Shown here: piece after piece, positions 1-8,959 of the stretch
Layout of the letters: each line of letters opens with the position of its first letter
Position numbering within the stretch: position 1 is the stretch's first letter
Assembly: GCA_963771545.1 (NCBI GenBank)
Contig: CAVYTX010000002.1
Span: 1,798,001 to 1,862,000 of the forward strand
DNA length: 64,000 bases
Source: CAKZLS01 sp963771545
Lineage (GTDB): Bacteria > Pseudomonadota > Alphaproteobacteria > Rhodospirillales > Defluviicoccaceae
Direction of reading: 5' to 3'
Position numbers and translations under genes: made by a program
Notes under the pieces: model-generated
Databases searched by the model: none
The model's input: the letters and a program-made list of their open reading frames with translations, nothing else
What the model was told of the DNA's origin: nothing

Positions 1-894
1 GTCCTCCTTGTCCTGCATCAAGGACATATTGAGACTGTTCAGAATGGTCACTCGGGACATCGGGACCACGACGCCGTCCGCGGCCTTCCCCTCGCCTTTG
101 GGCGCGGCTCTCTCGGATAACAGGGAGCCTGAACCCGCCACAGATTGATTCTTCAGCTCCTTTGCGAGCTTTTCACTGAGTGTCGTCTTCGTCAGATGTT
201 TGCGGATGCTATCGAGGATGGTGGAGGCCACGGTTAGGCTTCGGTAACGCTTGTCCACGCCTTCGACGATCTGCCACGGAGAATCACCGGTGCTGGTCCG
301 CATGATGGTCCGCTCGGCCGCGGCCACGAACTTGTCGTACATATGCCAGTGATTCCAGTCGACCGTCGTCACGCGCCAACGGGTCAGCGGGTCTTTTTCG
401 AGGGCGCGCAGCCGCTGCTTTTGCTGTTTCTTGCCCAGGTGCATCCAGAATTTGAGGATCAGGGCGCCGTCGTCCGCCAGCTCCTTTTCGAAAGCGATGA
501 CCCGATCCAGGGCTTCGTCGAGTTCGGCCTCGGTGGTCTTTTCATAGACCCGGTCGAGCATCGGCCGCGAGTACCAGCAACTCAGGAAGATCCCCACCCG
601 CCCCCGTGGCGGCAGATCCCTCCAATAGCGCCAGTACTCCGGCCGTTCCTTCATCTCGTCGGACGGTTGACCATAGGCGCGGGTCGAAAGCCAGCGCGGA
701 TCCATCCACTCGTTGAGCAGATTAACGGTTTCGCTCTTGCCGGCGCCATCGACCCCGCCGAAGACGATAATCACCGGAAACGGGGCGTCTCGCAGCTGCT
801 GCTGCACCTCCAGCAACTCGGCCCGCAACACGGGCACCGCCTCGTGGAAATCCTCCTTCGGAATGCTGCGACCGAGTTCGGCTGTTCTGAACAT
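1..894 (-). CDS. pap: Polyphosphate:AMP phosphotransferase (PPK2 class II), N-terminal part
   Basis: The frame is open from an ATG at 894 to the left edge, so 298 residues are visible and the gene continues outside. The protein begins MFRTAELG and has a P-loop GGVDGAGKSE at residues 46-55. PPK2 signatures follow: NEWMDPRW, RPEYWRYWRDLPPRGR and DWNHWHMYDKF. PPK2 class II enzymes transfer phosphate from polyphosphate to AMP to make ADP. The family form with this N-terminus usually has two PPK2 domains, so the second would be off the edge. It is divergent from the exopolyphosphatase gene at 1107, which supports a role in polyphosphate turnover. The assignment to the tandem-domain form is inferred. 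Confidence 0.85.
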   Translation of the reverse strand, partial: MFRTAELGRSIPKEDFHEAVPVLRAELLEVQQQLRDAPFPVIIVFGGVDGAGKSETVNLLNEWMDPRWLSTRAYGQPSDEMKERPEYWRYWRDLPPRGRVGIFLSCWYSRPMLDRVYEKTTEAELDEALDRVIAFEKELADDGALILKFWMHLGKKQQKQRLRALEKDPLTRWRVTTVDWNHWHMYDKFVAAAERTIMRTSTGDSPWQIVEGVDKRYRSLTVASTILDSIRKHLTKTTLSEKLAKELKNQSVAGSGSLLSERAAPKGEGKAADGVVVPMSRVTILNSLNMSLMQDKED

Positions 895-1106
895 TTTTGC
901 CTGCAACCTCCCCTGCTTCCTATGTTAAACCACCCGACGGTCAAAGTCTTTTTTTGCGTTTTGTGGTCTAAGTACCGCCACTTCGTTGTGACTGAACGCG
1001 ACCGACACAGTGATATCACTTTCCAGGCGCCATTGACACCATGGGGGCGGTCCTTTCGCGCTCGCGTGTCTCGGCCAAAACACGAAAATCACCGGGAAGC
1101 CATTCC

Positions 1107-2642
1107 ATGCCAAGCACAGTGACGATCGAAGACGACGCCAGTGAGTCGCCGTCCGAACCGCGGCCGGTGTCCGCGAAGGGCCGGGTCGGCGTTATCGACA
1201 TCGGCTCCAACACCGTTCGTCTGGTCGTATACGAGACCCCCACGCGTCTGCCGATTCCGATCTTCAACGAAAAGTCCTTGTGCGCGCTCGCCGCCGGCAT
1301 GTCCAAGACCGGAAAACTGAGCCCCGAAGGCGTCTCGGAGGCGCTGCGCAGCCTCGCCCGGTTCGTCAAGCTGGCCGAGGCCATGGGCGTCGAACGGCTC
1401 GAGGCGCTGGGCACGTCGGCCGTGCGCGACGCCAGCGACGGTCAGGCGTTCCTGGGGCGCGTCGAGCAGACCTGCGGCCTTCACGTCCATGTTCTCAGCG
1501 GCGCCGAGGAAGCGCGGCTGGCGGCGGTGGGTTTGCTCAACGGCACGCCCCACGCCGACGGCGTGCTCGGCGATCTGGGCGGCGGCAGTCTCGATCTCGT
1601 CGGCCTGGACGACGGCTCACCGGCCACCTTCGCGACCTTGCCCCTCGGCCATATTCGCCTGGGCGAGGTCTCGGGCGGCGATCGCAAGAAAGCGCGGGAA
1701 ATCCTCAAACGGCAACTGGCGGACATCCCATGGCTTGCCGGCATGAACGGCCGGTCGCTCTACGCCATCGGCGGTTCGTGGCGGGCCCTGGCGCGTATTT
1801 TTCTCGACCAGATGCAGCGCCCGCTGCACGTGATCGATAATTTCTCCATCGGGTTCTTCGATGCCCTGCGGCTCGCCAATCTCGTCGCCGGGCTGAGTCA
1901 GCGGACGCTGGACCAATTTCCGGATATCAATCGCCGCCGGGCGGAATCACTGCCGTTCGCCGCCGCCGCCATGGCCGTCCTGCTGGAAACCGCGCAGCCG
2001 CGCGAGGTGGTCTTTTCCGCCTTCGGCGGGCGTGAAGGCCAGATGCTCGAATTGCTGCCGCCGGAACTCCGCCATCAGGATCCGCTGATCAGTGCGTGCG
2101 AGAGCCAGGCCGAGCGGACCGGCCGTTTCGCCATGCACGGCCAGGAAATCCTCGACTGGATGACGCCGCTGTTTCCCGGCGAAACCGGCCAGCAGAAACG
2201 CTTGCGTCACGCCACCTGCCTGATCAACGACATCGGATGGAGCGAGCACCCGGACTACCGGGCGATCCACTCCTACAATCGCGTGCTGCGCCTCCCCTAC
2301 GCCGGGCTCACCCACCCCGACCGGGCCGAAATGGCGCTCGCCGTGCTGGTTCGATACAGCGGCGATCCGGAATCGCGAATGGTGAACGCCTATCGCAATC
2401 TGCTGGACGATCAACGGTTCGCCCGCGCGCAAATCATCGGCATGGCTCTGCGACTCGCGCAGACCCTCTCGGGCGGCGCTCCCGGCCTGTTGCCCCAGAC
2501 CCAACTCAGGGTCCAAGATCAACGGCTGGAGTTGGAGCTTCTGAGCGGCAGCGACATCTATCTCAACGAAGCGGTGGAACGCCGCTTCAAGCGCCTGGCG
2601 CAAAAAATGGACCTGAAGCCGGAAATCGTGGATTTGTCGTGA
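1107..2642 (+). CDS. ppx: Exopolyphosphatase (Ppx/GppA family)
   Basis: A 511-residue member of the ASKHA-fold Ppx/GppA family, which releases phosphate from polyphosphate chain ends or hydrolyses pppGpp. The first phosphate loop VGVIDIGSNTVRLVVYE lies at residues 27-43, GTSAVRDA near 102-109, and the second phosphate loop GDLGGGSLDLV at 155-165. The C-terminal 200 residues fit the helical extension of long Ppx proteins. The ATG at 1107 is preferred over an upstream in-frame start at 1041 because GGGAAG lies 8 nt upstream and the extra residues look non-coding. It is divergent from the polyphosphate:AMP phosphotransferase gene, so polyphosphate is the likelier substrate, but GppA activity cannot be excluded. 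Confidence 0.9.
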   Translation: MPSTVTIEDDASESPSEPRPVSAKGRVGVIDIGSNTVRLVVYETPTRLPIPIFNEKSLCALAAGMSKTGKLSPEGVSEALRSLARFVKLAEAMGVERLEALGTSAVRDASDGQAFLGRVEQTCGLHVHVLSGAEEARLAAVGLLNGTPHADGVLGDLGGGSLDLVGLDDGSPATFATLPLGHIRLGEVSGGDRKKAREILKRQLADIPWLAGMNGRSLYAIGGSWRALARIFLDQMQRPLHVIDNFSIGFFDALRLANLVAGLSQRTLDQFPDINRRRAESLPFAAAAMAVLLETAQPREVVFSAFGGREGQMLELLPPELRHQDPLISACESQAERTGRFAMHGQEILDWMTPLFPGETGQQKRLRHATCLINDIGWSEHPDYRAIHSYNRVLRLPYAGLTHPDRAEMALAVLVRYSGDPESRMVNAYRNLLDDQRFARAQIIGMALRLAQTLSGGAPGLLPQTQLRVQDQRLELELLSGSDIYLNEAVERRFKRLAQKMDLKPEIVDLS

Positions 2643-2657
2643 AGTTAGAGAACGGGC

Positions 2658-3827
2658 TCAATCCGCATCCGCGTCCGCGCGATCGACGAGAACCACTTTC
2701 CGGCCGCTGATCGCCAGCGACAGCTCGCCGTTGCGGAGCCGAAGCGCGTCCTCGCCGAAGACCTGGCGGCGCCAGCCGTGCAGCGCCCGCACGTCCGCCT
2801 TTTCGCCGTCGGCGGCGATGAGGTCCACGTCCGCCGATGACGCCACCAGCTTTTGCGCCACGTCCCCCTGGTCGCACTTCATTTTGAGTAGGACCTTGAG
2901 CAGATCGGCGACCGGCCCGACGCCGCGCGGCACGTCGCGCTTGGCGTCCGCCTCGGGGCACTCGCTCTCCGGAACAGCCAGGCCTCGGGCGACGGCCTGA
3001 AGGATCTGACCGCCGGCGGATCCCTCGGCCAAATTCCGCCCCAAGCCCCGGGTCCGCGCCAGATCCCCGGGTGTCGACGGGGTGTGATGGGCGATTTCGA
3101 TCAGCGCCTCGTCGCGAAGAATGCGGTTGCGGGGGACGTCGCGCGCCCGGGCCTCGCGCTCCCGCCAAGCGGTGACCTCGCGTAGAACCGCGAGAAACCG
3201 GCCATTGCCGTTGCGGCTCTTGATCCGCCGAAAGATCTCCATGGGGTCCGGCTCGTAGGTCGCGGGATCGCACAGTGTCGCCATTTCCTCTGCCAGCCAC
3301 TCGCTCCGGCCCGACGCGTCGACCTGATTCTTGAGTTTGGCGTAAACTTGGCGCAGGTGGGTCACGTCGCTGAGCGCATAGTCGATTTGCCGCGGGCTCA
3401 GGGGACGCAGCGTCCAGTCCGTGAATCGCGATCCCTTATCGAGGCGGGCGCGGGTCACACGGGCGACGAGCGTTTCATAGCCCACCTGGTCGCCGAAGCC
3501 GCAAACCATCGCCGCCACCTGGGTATCGAAAACGGGAACCGGCAGGTGGCCCGTGAGATAATGAAAGATCTCCAGATCCTGGCGGGCGGCGTGGAAAACC
3601 TTGACGGTTTCCGGGGCATCCAGGAGATCGAACAGCGGCCGCAGATCCATGCCGTTGGCGAGGGGATCGATGGCGGCCGCTTCGTCGACGCCGGCCACTT
3701 GCACCAGGCACAACTTCGGCCAAAAGGTGCGCTCGCGCATGAACTCGGTATCGACGGTGATGAACTCGGCGCCGGCGAGGCGCCCGCAAAACGCTTCGAG
3801 ATCTTCGGTGGTGGTAATCAAGGTCAT
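2658..3827 (-). CDS. rnd: Ribonuclease D
   Basis: A 389-residue 3'-5' exoribonuclease of the DEDDy family, involved in trimming stable RNA 3' ends. The first acidic pair is in TVDTEF (Asp26, Glu28). The second acidic motif is in HAARQDLEIF, and the last is the Tyr/Asp pair in YALSDVTHL. An HRDC-type region follows in the C-terminal half (LARTRGLGRN). The length is normal for the family. The gene converges with ppx, 15 nt from its stop, and shares its strand with the HAD gene upstream. Together they are divergent from aspS, a common alphaproteobacterial arrangement. Confidence 0.93.
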   Translation of the reverse strand: MTLITTTEDLEAFCGRLAGAEFITVDTEFMRERTFWPKLCLVQVAGVDEAAAIDPLANGMDLRPLFDLLDAPETVKVFHAARQDLEIFHYLTGHLPVPVFDTQVAAMVCGFGDQVGYETLVARVTRARLDKGSRFTDWTLRPLSPRQIDYALSDVTHLRQVYAKLKNQVDASGRSEWLAEEMATLCDPATYEPDPMEIFRRIKSRNGNGRFLAVLREVTAWREREARARDVPRNRILRDEALIEIAHHTPSTPGDLARTRGLGRNLAEGSAGGQILQAVARGLAVPESECPEADAKRDVPRGVGPVADLLKVLLKMKCDQGDVAQKLVASSADVDLIAADGEKADVRALHGWRRQVFGEDALRLRNGELSLAISGRKVVLVDRADADAD

Positions 3828-3884
3828 GGCGGACGCTATACAGGCAAACCGTCCGGCGACAAAGACCGAAGGGAAGCAATCGAC

Positions 3885-4532
3885 CTAGCCAAGCCGCAAA
3901 ACCTTGGCCAAGTCCGTGAGATCGCCGATAGTGTCGGTGCCTTCGGGAAACGGGCTTTCAAAGCTCGCGTGCGTGCGACCGACGAAGCGGATGCCGTTCG
4001 CGGTGGCGGCGCGGTAGTCGGCCAGGCCGTCGCCGATCATGACCGTGTCGGCGGCGGGCCATCCCCGCTCCGTCAGGATCCGGGACAGAACTTCCGGTTT
4101 GTCGGGCGGCGAGCCATGAACGGCGGCGAAAAACCGATCCAGCCCGCGACGGCGCACGATGCGCTTCAGTTCGGCGTCCGGGGTAGCCGAGACCACGAAG
4201 CATGGAATCCTGTCCGCGAACGCCTCCAGGAAATCCCGGGCGCCCGGAACCCCGTCGCACGCAACCACCAGATTCTCCACCATCCCGCCGAACCGGTCGC
4301 TGAGCGCTTGCACCTCGGCGTCGGTCGGATCCTGTCCGAGGAAATGTTTGTGGCAGTATCGAAACCGAAACAGTCTGGGCACGCCGGTCTCATGGACGTA
4401 ATGCTCGATCGCCCGTTTCTCGACGGATGGGCCGAAAGGCGCGTAAATCTGGCGAAACGCCTCGACTTTGACTTCGAGGGACTCGACGATCACGCCATCG
4501 AAATCGAAGAAGATCGCCCGGCAGTCCCGCAT
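3885..4532 (-). CDS. HAD-superfamily hydrolase, phosphoglycolate-phosphatase-like
   Basis: A 215-residue HAD phosphatase. Motif I is FFDFDGVI near residue 8, containing the nucleophile Asp and the acid/base Asp. Motif II is the Ser/Thr in VVSATP, motif III is a Lys in the following helix, and motif IV is MIGDGLADY. A helical cap (residues 18-90) places it in subfamily I beside phosphoglycolate phosphatase and beta-phosphoglucomutase. The substrate cannot be told from sequence. It lies 57 nt upstream of rnd on the same strand and may share its transcript. Confidence 0.82.
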   Translation of the reverse strand: MRDCRAIFFDFDGVIVESLEVKVEAFRQIYAPFGPSVEKRAIEHYVHETGVPRLFRFRYCHKHFLGQDPTDAEVQALSDRFGGMVENLVVACDGVPGARDFLEAFADRIPCFVVSATPDAELKRIVRRRGLDRFFAAVHGSPPDKPEVLSRILTERGWPAADTVMIGDGLADYRAATANGIRFVGRTHASFESPFPEGTDTIGDLTDLAKVLRLG

Positions 4533-4648
4533 CGCCGTTCTCCCTGGTAGGCAATCGCTGGCCCGTAACGGAAACGGCCAGATTCACACTCATAGCGGCC
4601 CGCCACATCGCGCGCAAAGCGTTGTTCGGCGGACCGCGAACTGGCGGG

Positions 4649-4677
4649 TTGACAAACGCCCGGCTTCGGTGTGCTGT
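4649..4677 (+). promoter_or_regulatory. Candidate housekeeping promoter for aspS
   Basis: TTGACA at 4649-4654 is followed after exactly 17 nt by TGCTGT at 4672-4677, about 150 nt upstream of the aspS start. The -35 is perfect and the -10 is weak, as is common in alphaproteobacterial promoters. The 298-nt gap between the HAD gene and aspS holds no other feature that I can support. Confidence 0.4.
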
Positions 4678-4830
4678 GGCGCGCTTTTAGCGCGTGCCGT
4701 TCATCGAATATTCACCGGCAGCGGTTGCAATAGCGGAACGCGCCTCCACGACCCGCAAGCGGCCCCCGCCCCCTTACCGTTCATGGTCGGGGCCCCTGCA
4801 TTTTGATTCCGATCGACGGAGCGGACGACC

Positions 4831-6636
4831 ATGCATCCCTTTCGCACCCACACGTGTAACGATCTACGCCTCGAACACGAGGGGCAACGGGTCCGGCTGT
4901 CGGGCTGGGTCCACCGCAAGCGCGACCACGGCAATTTGCTGTTCATCGATCTCCGCGACCATTACGGCATCAGTCAATGCGTCATCGAGGTGGACAGCCC
5001 GCTGTTCGAGGGCGCGACCAGCGCGCGTCCGGAAAGCGTGGTCACCATCACCGGCAGGGTCGTTCCGCGCTCGGCGGAAACCATCAACCCCAACCTTCCC
5101 ACCGGCGAGGTCGAGGTGGTCATCGAGGAATTCCACGTGGAGTCGCCGGCCGACGTGCTGCCCATGCAGGTGGCCGGCGACGGCGAATACGGCGAGGAGA
5201 CGCGGCTGCGCTATCGCTTTCTCGATCTCCGGCGCGAACGCCTGCACAAGAATATCCAACTGCGCAGCGCCGTCATCTCGTCGATCCGCAGGCGCATGAC
5301 CAATTCCGGGTTTCTGGAATTCCAAACTCCCATCCTCACCGCCAGCTCGCCCGAGGGCGCGCGTGACTATCTGGTGCCAAGCCGTCATCATCCGGGCCAG
5401 TTCTACGCGCTGCCGCAAGCGCCGCAGCAGTTCAAGCAGCTTCTCATGGCGTCCGGGTTCGATAACTATTTCCAAATCGCGCCATGCTTCCGCGACGAGG
5501 ACGCGCGCGCCGACCGGTCGCCCGGCGAATTCTACCAGCTCGACTTCGAAATGGCCTTCGCCACCCAGGACGACGTCTTCGCCGCCATCGAACCGGTGCT
5601 GCACGGCGTGTTCGAGGAGTTCAGCGCCGGCCGCGCGGTCACCGAAGCGCCGTTTCCGCGCATTCCCTACGACGAGGCCATGCTGAAGTACGGCAGCGAC
5701 AAGCCGGATCTGCGCAATCCCATCGTCATCACCGACGTCACCGAGGCGTTCCGCGACTCGGGCTTCGGGCTGTTCGCCCGCAATGTCGAGAAAGGCTCGG
5801 TCGTCCGGGCCATCCCCGCCCCCGGCGCCGCCGGCCGCCCGCGCAGCTTCTTCGACAAGCTCAACGACTGGGCGCGCGCCGATGGCGCCGGCGGGCTCGG
5901 CTATGTCATTCTCGCCGGCGGCGACGCCAAGGGGCCCATCGGCAAGAACCTGGAAGCGGACCGCATCGAGGCCATCCGCGCGGCCACCGGCGCCGGCGAC
6001 GGCGACGCCGTGTTCTTCGTCTGCCTCAAAAAGAAGGACGCCGAGCGGTTCGCCGGGTTCGCCCGCGAGCGCGTCTGCGAAGAGTTGGACCTGCGCGAGC
6101 AGGGTGTGTTCAGGTTCCTGTGGATCGTCGATTACCCCGCCTACGAACTGAACGAGGATACCGGCCGCATCGAGTTCAGCCACAATCCGTTCTCCATGCC
6201 CCAGGGCGGCCTCGAGGCGCTGGAGACCATGAACCCGCTGACCATCAAGGCCTACCAGTACGACATCGTCTGCAACGGCGTGGAGCTGTCCAGCGGCGCC
6301 ATCCGCAACCATCGCCCGGACATCATGATCAAGGCCTTCGCCATCGCCGGCTACGCCGAGGACGAGGTGAAGGAGCGGTTCGGCGGCCTGTTCCATGCCT
6401 TCCAGTTCGGCGCTCCGCCGCACGGCGGCTGCGCGCCGGGCATCGACCGGATTGTGATGATGCTGGCCGACGAGCCCAACATCCGCGAGGTCATCGCCTT
6501 CCCCATGAACCAGCAAGCCCAGGATCTGCTCATGGGCGCGCCGGCGGAAGTGGAGCCCGAGCGCCTCAAGGAACTGCACCTTCGTCTCGATCTCCCAAAA
6601 CCGAAAAAGGTCGTCGCCAAGGACAGCGCCGCCTGA
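4831..6636 (+). CDS. aspS: Aspartate--tRNA ligase (bacterial type)
   Basis: A 601-residue class II aminoacyl-tRNA synthetase that charges tRNA-Asp, and perhaps tRNA-Asn where AsnRS is absent. Residues 1-110 form the OB-fold anticodon-binding domain (RVRLSGWVHRKRDHG). Motif 2 is around CFRDEDARADRSPGEFYQLD. The insertion domain typical of bacterial AspRS lies roughly at residues 290-420. Motif 3 is GCAPGIDRIVMM near the end. Length and domain order are those of bacterial AspRS. The ATG follows a purine-rich GACGGAGCGGA. Whether it is the non-discriminating type cannot be decided without knowing whether gatCAB is present in the genome. Confidence 0.96.
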   Translation: MHPFRTHTCNDLRLEHEGQRVRLSGWVHRKRDHGNLLFIDLRDHYGISQCVIEVDSPLFEGATSARPESVVTITGRVVPRSAETINPNLPTGEVEVVIEEFHVESPADVLPMQVAGDGEYGEETRLRYRFLDLRRERLHKNIQLRSAVISSIRRRMTNSGFLEFQTPILTASSPEGARDYLVPSRHHPGQFYALPQAPQQFKQLLMASGFDNYFQIAPCFRDEDARADRSPGEFYQLDFEMAFATQDDVFAAIEPVLHGVFEEFSAGRAVTEAPFPRIPYDEAMLKYGSDKPDLRNPIVITDVTEAFRDSGFGLFARNVEKGSVVRAIPAPGAAGRPRSFFDKLNDWARADGAGGLGYVILAGGDAKGPIGKNLEADRIEAIRAATGAGDGDAVFFVCLKKKDAERFAGFARERVCEELDLREQGVFRFLWIVDYPAYELNEDTGRIEFSHNPFSMPQGGLEALETMNPLTIKAYQYDIVCNGVELSSGAIRNHRPDIMIKAFAIAGYAEDEVKERFGGLFHAFQFGAPPHGGCAPGIDRIVMMLADEPNIREVIAFPMNQQAQDLLMGAPAEVEPERLKELHLRLDLPKPKKVVAKDSAA

Positions 6637-6708
6637 TCTAACGTAATACCCCCGAAGCACGAAGGTCGCAGGAAGCCCGCTCCAGCACCTGCGCGGATAC
6701 AAAGCGGT

Positions 6709-7614
6709 ATGACAGCTCAATCCTACACAGTCATTGACGTGCGGCCGGAATGGGTGGTTGAGACCGAGCATCTCGGAAGCAAGCAAAAGTTCTGGTACAG
6801 ACGAAGCGATGGAGAGCCGGAATGGCTTTTCAAATACCCTCAAGCGAACACTGGGCAGCATTGAGCCGAGAAAATTGCCGAGGAAATCGCTGACCTATTG
6901 AATATCTCCCATGGGCGAGTCGAGTTGGCCACGTTCGAAGGTGAGCGAGGTTCGGCGACCGAGAGCTTCGTGCGAAATGGGGCCGAACTGGTCCATGGCA
7001 ACCAGATCCTTGCGGGCAAGGTGCTCGGCTACCATCCTGAAGGGGCGTTCCGAAACTCCGATCACACACTTACAAACATCTGGCAGGCGATCGACAGCGT
7101 GTTTGCGACCCAGGAGGACACCGAGAAGGCGAAGCTACAGTTTGCCGAATACCTGGTCCTCGACGCGCTGATCGGCAATACGGATAAGCATCACGAAAAC
7201 TGGGGTGTCCTGCGCGAGCGGACCGATGACGGATGGCGGGACACTCTTGCTCCGTCGTTCGATCACGCATCCTCTCTTGGCCGGGAACTCCTTGACGTTG
7301 GCCCGAAAAAAAGCCGCCAACGGCTTCTCGACGAACAGCGAGTCGGCGCCTACGCCGAAGGCGGTCACGGCGGTATTTTCTGGTCGGAGCGCGACAAAAA
7401 GGCGCCAAGCCCGCTGGAATTGGTGCGACTGGCCTGCGCCCGCGAACCGGCCCCCTTCCAAAGAGCCTTGCATTCAATGAATGTTCTTGATACGTTTCTG
7501 ATAGGCGCCGTCGTGGATCGCGTCCCCGAAAATTGGATGAGCAGCCTCGCCCGCAAATTTTCGCTGGCGCTCATGTATTATAGTGCGGATGAACTGCGAA
7601 AGCTGATCCGATGA
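6709..7614 (+). pseudogene. HipA-like kinase gene interrupted by an in-frame TGA
   Basis: Reading from the ATG at 6709 gives an N-lobe with EWLFKYP, whose Lys would bind ATP. The codon at 6862-6864 is TGA, in a context (GQH-stop-AEKIAEEIADLL) where Trp is expected. The same frame then stays open to 7614. The rest has a HipA/CtkA-type active site: GNTDKHHENWG for catalysis and SFDHASSLG for metal binding. Such kinases phosphorylate proteins, sometimes as toxins. A start at the TTG at 6898 would give 238 residues lacking the ATP-binding lysine. The gene overlaps its downstream partner by 4 nt. The lesion may be a true nonsense mutation or a single-base error. Confidence 0.7.
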
Positions 7615-8357
7615 CCGAACAAACCTTGTTCATAGCCTGGCAGGACCAGGGTACCAGCCGTAGCTGGTTTCCAATCGGCAGGCTGGACGCCGATCCGAAG
7701 CACCCTCGTTATCGCTTCCGCTATGTTCGTGGCGCGAGGAATGCCGAGCAGGAAGCGGGGTTTCCCCCGCTGGAGGACTTTCCCTCATTCGAGGACGATT
7801 ACCGGGCCGGGGAGCTTTTTCCGCTGTTCAAGAACAGGGTCATGTCGCGCGGCCGTCCGGATTTCATCGATCACCTGCGGCAATTGAATCTGGGGGAAAC
7901 TGCCGACCCGATTGAAATCCTGTCGGTCGGCGGCGGCACGCGTGCTACTGACTCGTTCGAGGTTTTTCCGAAGCTTGAACGCCAACCGGACGGGTCATTT
8001 TTGTGTCGGTTTTTCCTTCACGGCTGGCGATATCTCAGCGACACAAGCCAGAAACGGATGATGGGGCTGACGCCGGATGAACCATTGCATTTGGCGCTGG
8101 AATTAACGAACCCAGTCGGCCCGTTGGCCGTGCAACTGCAGACTTCCGACTATGTCATGATCGGCTGGGCACCGCGTTATCTGGTCCCAGATCTGGCCCG
8201 GACCATCGCGGAAACCCGAGGCGCCTATTCGGCGCATGTGGTGCAGCTAAATCCTGCGCCGGCGCCCTCCAAGCAACGCTTGCTGGTCGAGTTGCGCGGT
8301 CCCTGGCCTAGCCACGAGCCCATGATGAAAGGGGAGTTCGAGCCGCTGGTTGCGTGA
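7611..8357 (+). CDS. HIRAN-domain protein, partner of HipA-like kinase
   Basis: A 248-residue protein whose ATG overlaps the TGA of the kinase gene (ATGA), so the two are probably translated together. Residues 15-90 resemble the HipA N-terminal region: FPIGRL, YRFRYVRGA, and a run ending FPLFKNRVMSRGRPDF. Residues 120-200 match the HIRAN pattern: FFLHGWRYL, DEPLHLALE, NPVGPLAVQ and IGWAPRYLVPDLA. HIRAN domains elsewhere bind DNA ends, and HipA N-domains modulate kinase partners. The pair recalls split HipA systems such as HipBST, but no HipB-like DNA-binding gene is adjacent. The function is inferred from neighbourhood only. Confidence 0.7.
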   Translation: MTEQTLFIAWQDQGTSRSWFPIGRLDADPKHPRYRFRYVRGARNAEQEAGFPPLEDFPSFEDDYRAGELFPLFKNRVMSRGRPDFIDHLRQLNLGETADPIEILSVGGGTRATDSFEVFPKLERQPDGSFLCRFFLHGWRYLSDTSQKRMMGLTPDEPLHLALELTNPVGPLAVQLQTSDYVMIGWAPRYLVPDLARTIAETRGAYSAHVVQLNPAPAPSKQRLLVELRGPWPSHEPMMKGEFEPLVA

Positions 8358-8412
8358 GCGGACGCAGAACGGCAACCACTGTCTCGTGCAACACGGGCGT
8401 CGACATCGAATG

Positions 8413-8652
8413 TCAGCGGTTGTCTCGGCGGCGATCGGCGCGCAGGTATTGGAGCGTCGAGGCACCCTCGAGCCTGCCGATCAATTGACGCACTTCGGCA
8501 AGCCGCTGGGATGCCGCGATACGGTCCAGTCCAACGGCCGCGGCCAACGCGCGCCGCGCCTCCTCCTCGGTGGAAACCCCCGAAGCCGCGGAGCGCCGAC
8601 GCAACGCTTCGATCACGGCGTCGTCAAGATTGCGGATGACTATCCGGCCCAT
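8413..8652 (-). CDS. FitA-type ribbon-helix-helix antitoxin (orphan)
   Basis: A 79-residue protein with an N-terminal ribbon-helix-helix: IVIRNLDDAVIEALRRRSA, then GVSTEEEARRALA. This is the FitA/plasmid-stability antitoxin pattern. These proteins normally neutralise a PIN-domain RNase encoded immediately downstream and bind the operon promoter. Here no PIN gene follows: the downstream sequence toward 8357 encodes no Asp-rich PIN start in any frame. It is therefore an orphan, either a relic of a toxin-antitoxin pair or a free regulator. It converges with the HIRAN gene. Confidence 0.75.
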   Translation of the reverse strand: MGRIVIRNLDDAVIEALRRRSAASGVSTEEEARRALAAAVGLDRIAASQRLAEVRQLIGRLEGASTLQYLRADRRRDNR

Positions 8653-8740
8653 GGAACGCAGATTATATCGATATCGAATTGATTGCGACCTTCATAACGC
8701 GGCCGTAATTGACGTTCGAGTGACATCATTCGCCCCCCTC

Positions 8741-8829
8741 GTCATTGCGAGGCGCGGAGCAACGAAGCAATCCAGAACCGCGCATGATTGAAGCGCCGTT
8801 TCTGGATCGCCGCGCTCCGCTCGCGAAGA
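8741..8829. repeat. Dispersed palindromic (REP-like) repeat
   Basis: An imperfect inverted repeat. The left arm (8741-8776) begins GTCATTGCGAGGCGCGGAGC and ends in GAAGCAATCCAGA. The right arm (8799-8829) begins TCTGGATCGCCGCGCTCCGC and ends GCGAAGACG. This resembles intergenic repeats found in many alphaproteobacterial genomes. It lies in the roughly 300-nt gap between the FitA-type and AbrB-type genes. The remainder of that gap shows nothing else I can name except the hairpin at its right end. Confidence 0.6.
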
Positions 8830-8921
8830 CGGCGTTGCGGGCGAATGCGCGAAGGCGGCGCGACGCGGTTCGGCACAAACATCGTAGCGCGACGGCATGT
8901 GCCGTTCGCGTCAGAAAGGAC

Positions 8922-8959
8922 CATGATAGAAAAGTAGGCGTAAGAGGTTTTCTATCATG
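8922..8959 (+). promoter_or_regulatory. Perfect 12-bp inverted repeat spanning RBS and start codon of the AbrB-like gene
   Basis: The arms CATGATAGAAAA (8922-8933) and TTTTCTATCATG (8948-8959) are perfect complements. The 14-nt spacer holds the Shine-Dalgarno AAGAGG, and the right arm ends with the start codon ATG at 8957-8959. It can act as an operator for the encoded AbrB-type protein (family members bind palindromes at their own promoters) or as an mRNA hairpin hiding the start codon. Both readings are inferences. Confidence 0.65.

Noticed and set aside
4864..6861. 665-residue ORF antisense to aspS
   Set aside because: This is a GC-rich shadow frame of a well-supported gene, with no family motif. 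The same applies to the long antisense ORFs over the CoxL-like gene and the GGDEF/EAL gene.
6862..6864. Recoding of TGA as Trp or selenocysteine in the HipA-like gene
   Set aside because: TGA is used as a normal stop in many genes here, and no SECIS-like structure was seen; a mutation or base error is simpler.
8247..8412. A PIN toxin after the FitA-type antitoxin
   Set aside because: No frame shows the Asp-rich PIN start or later acidic motifs, and the region overlaps the end of the HIRAN gene.
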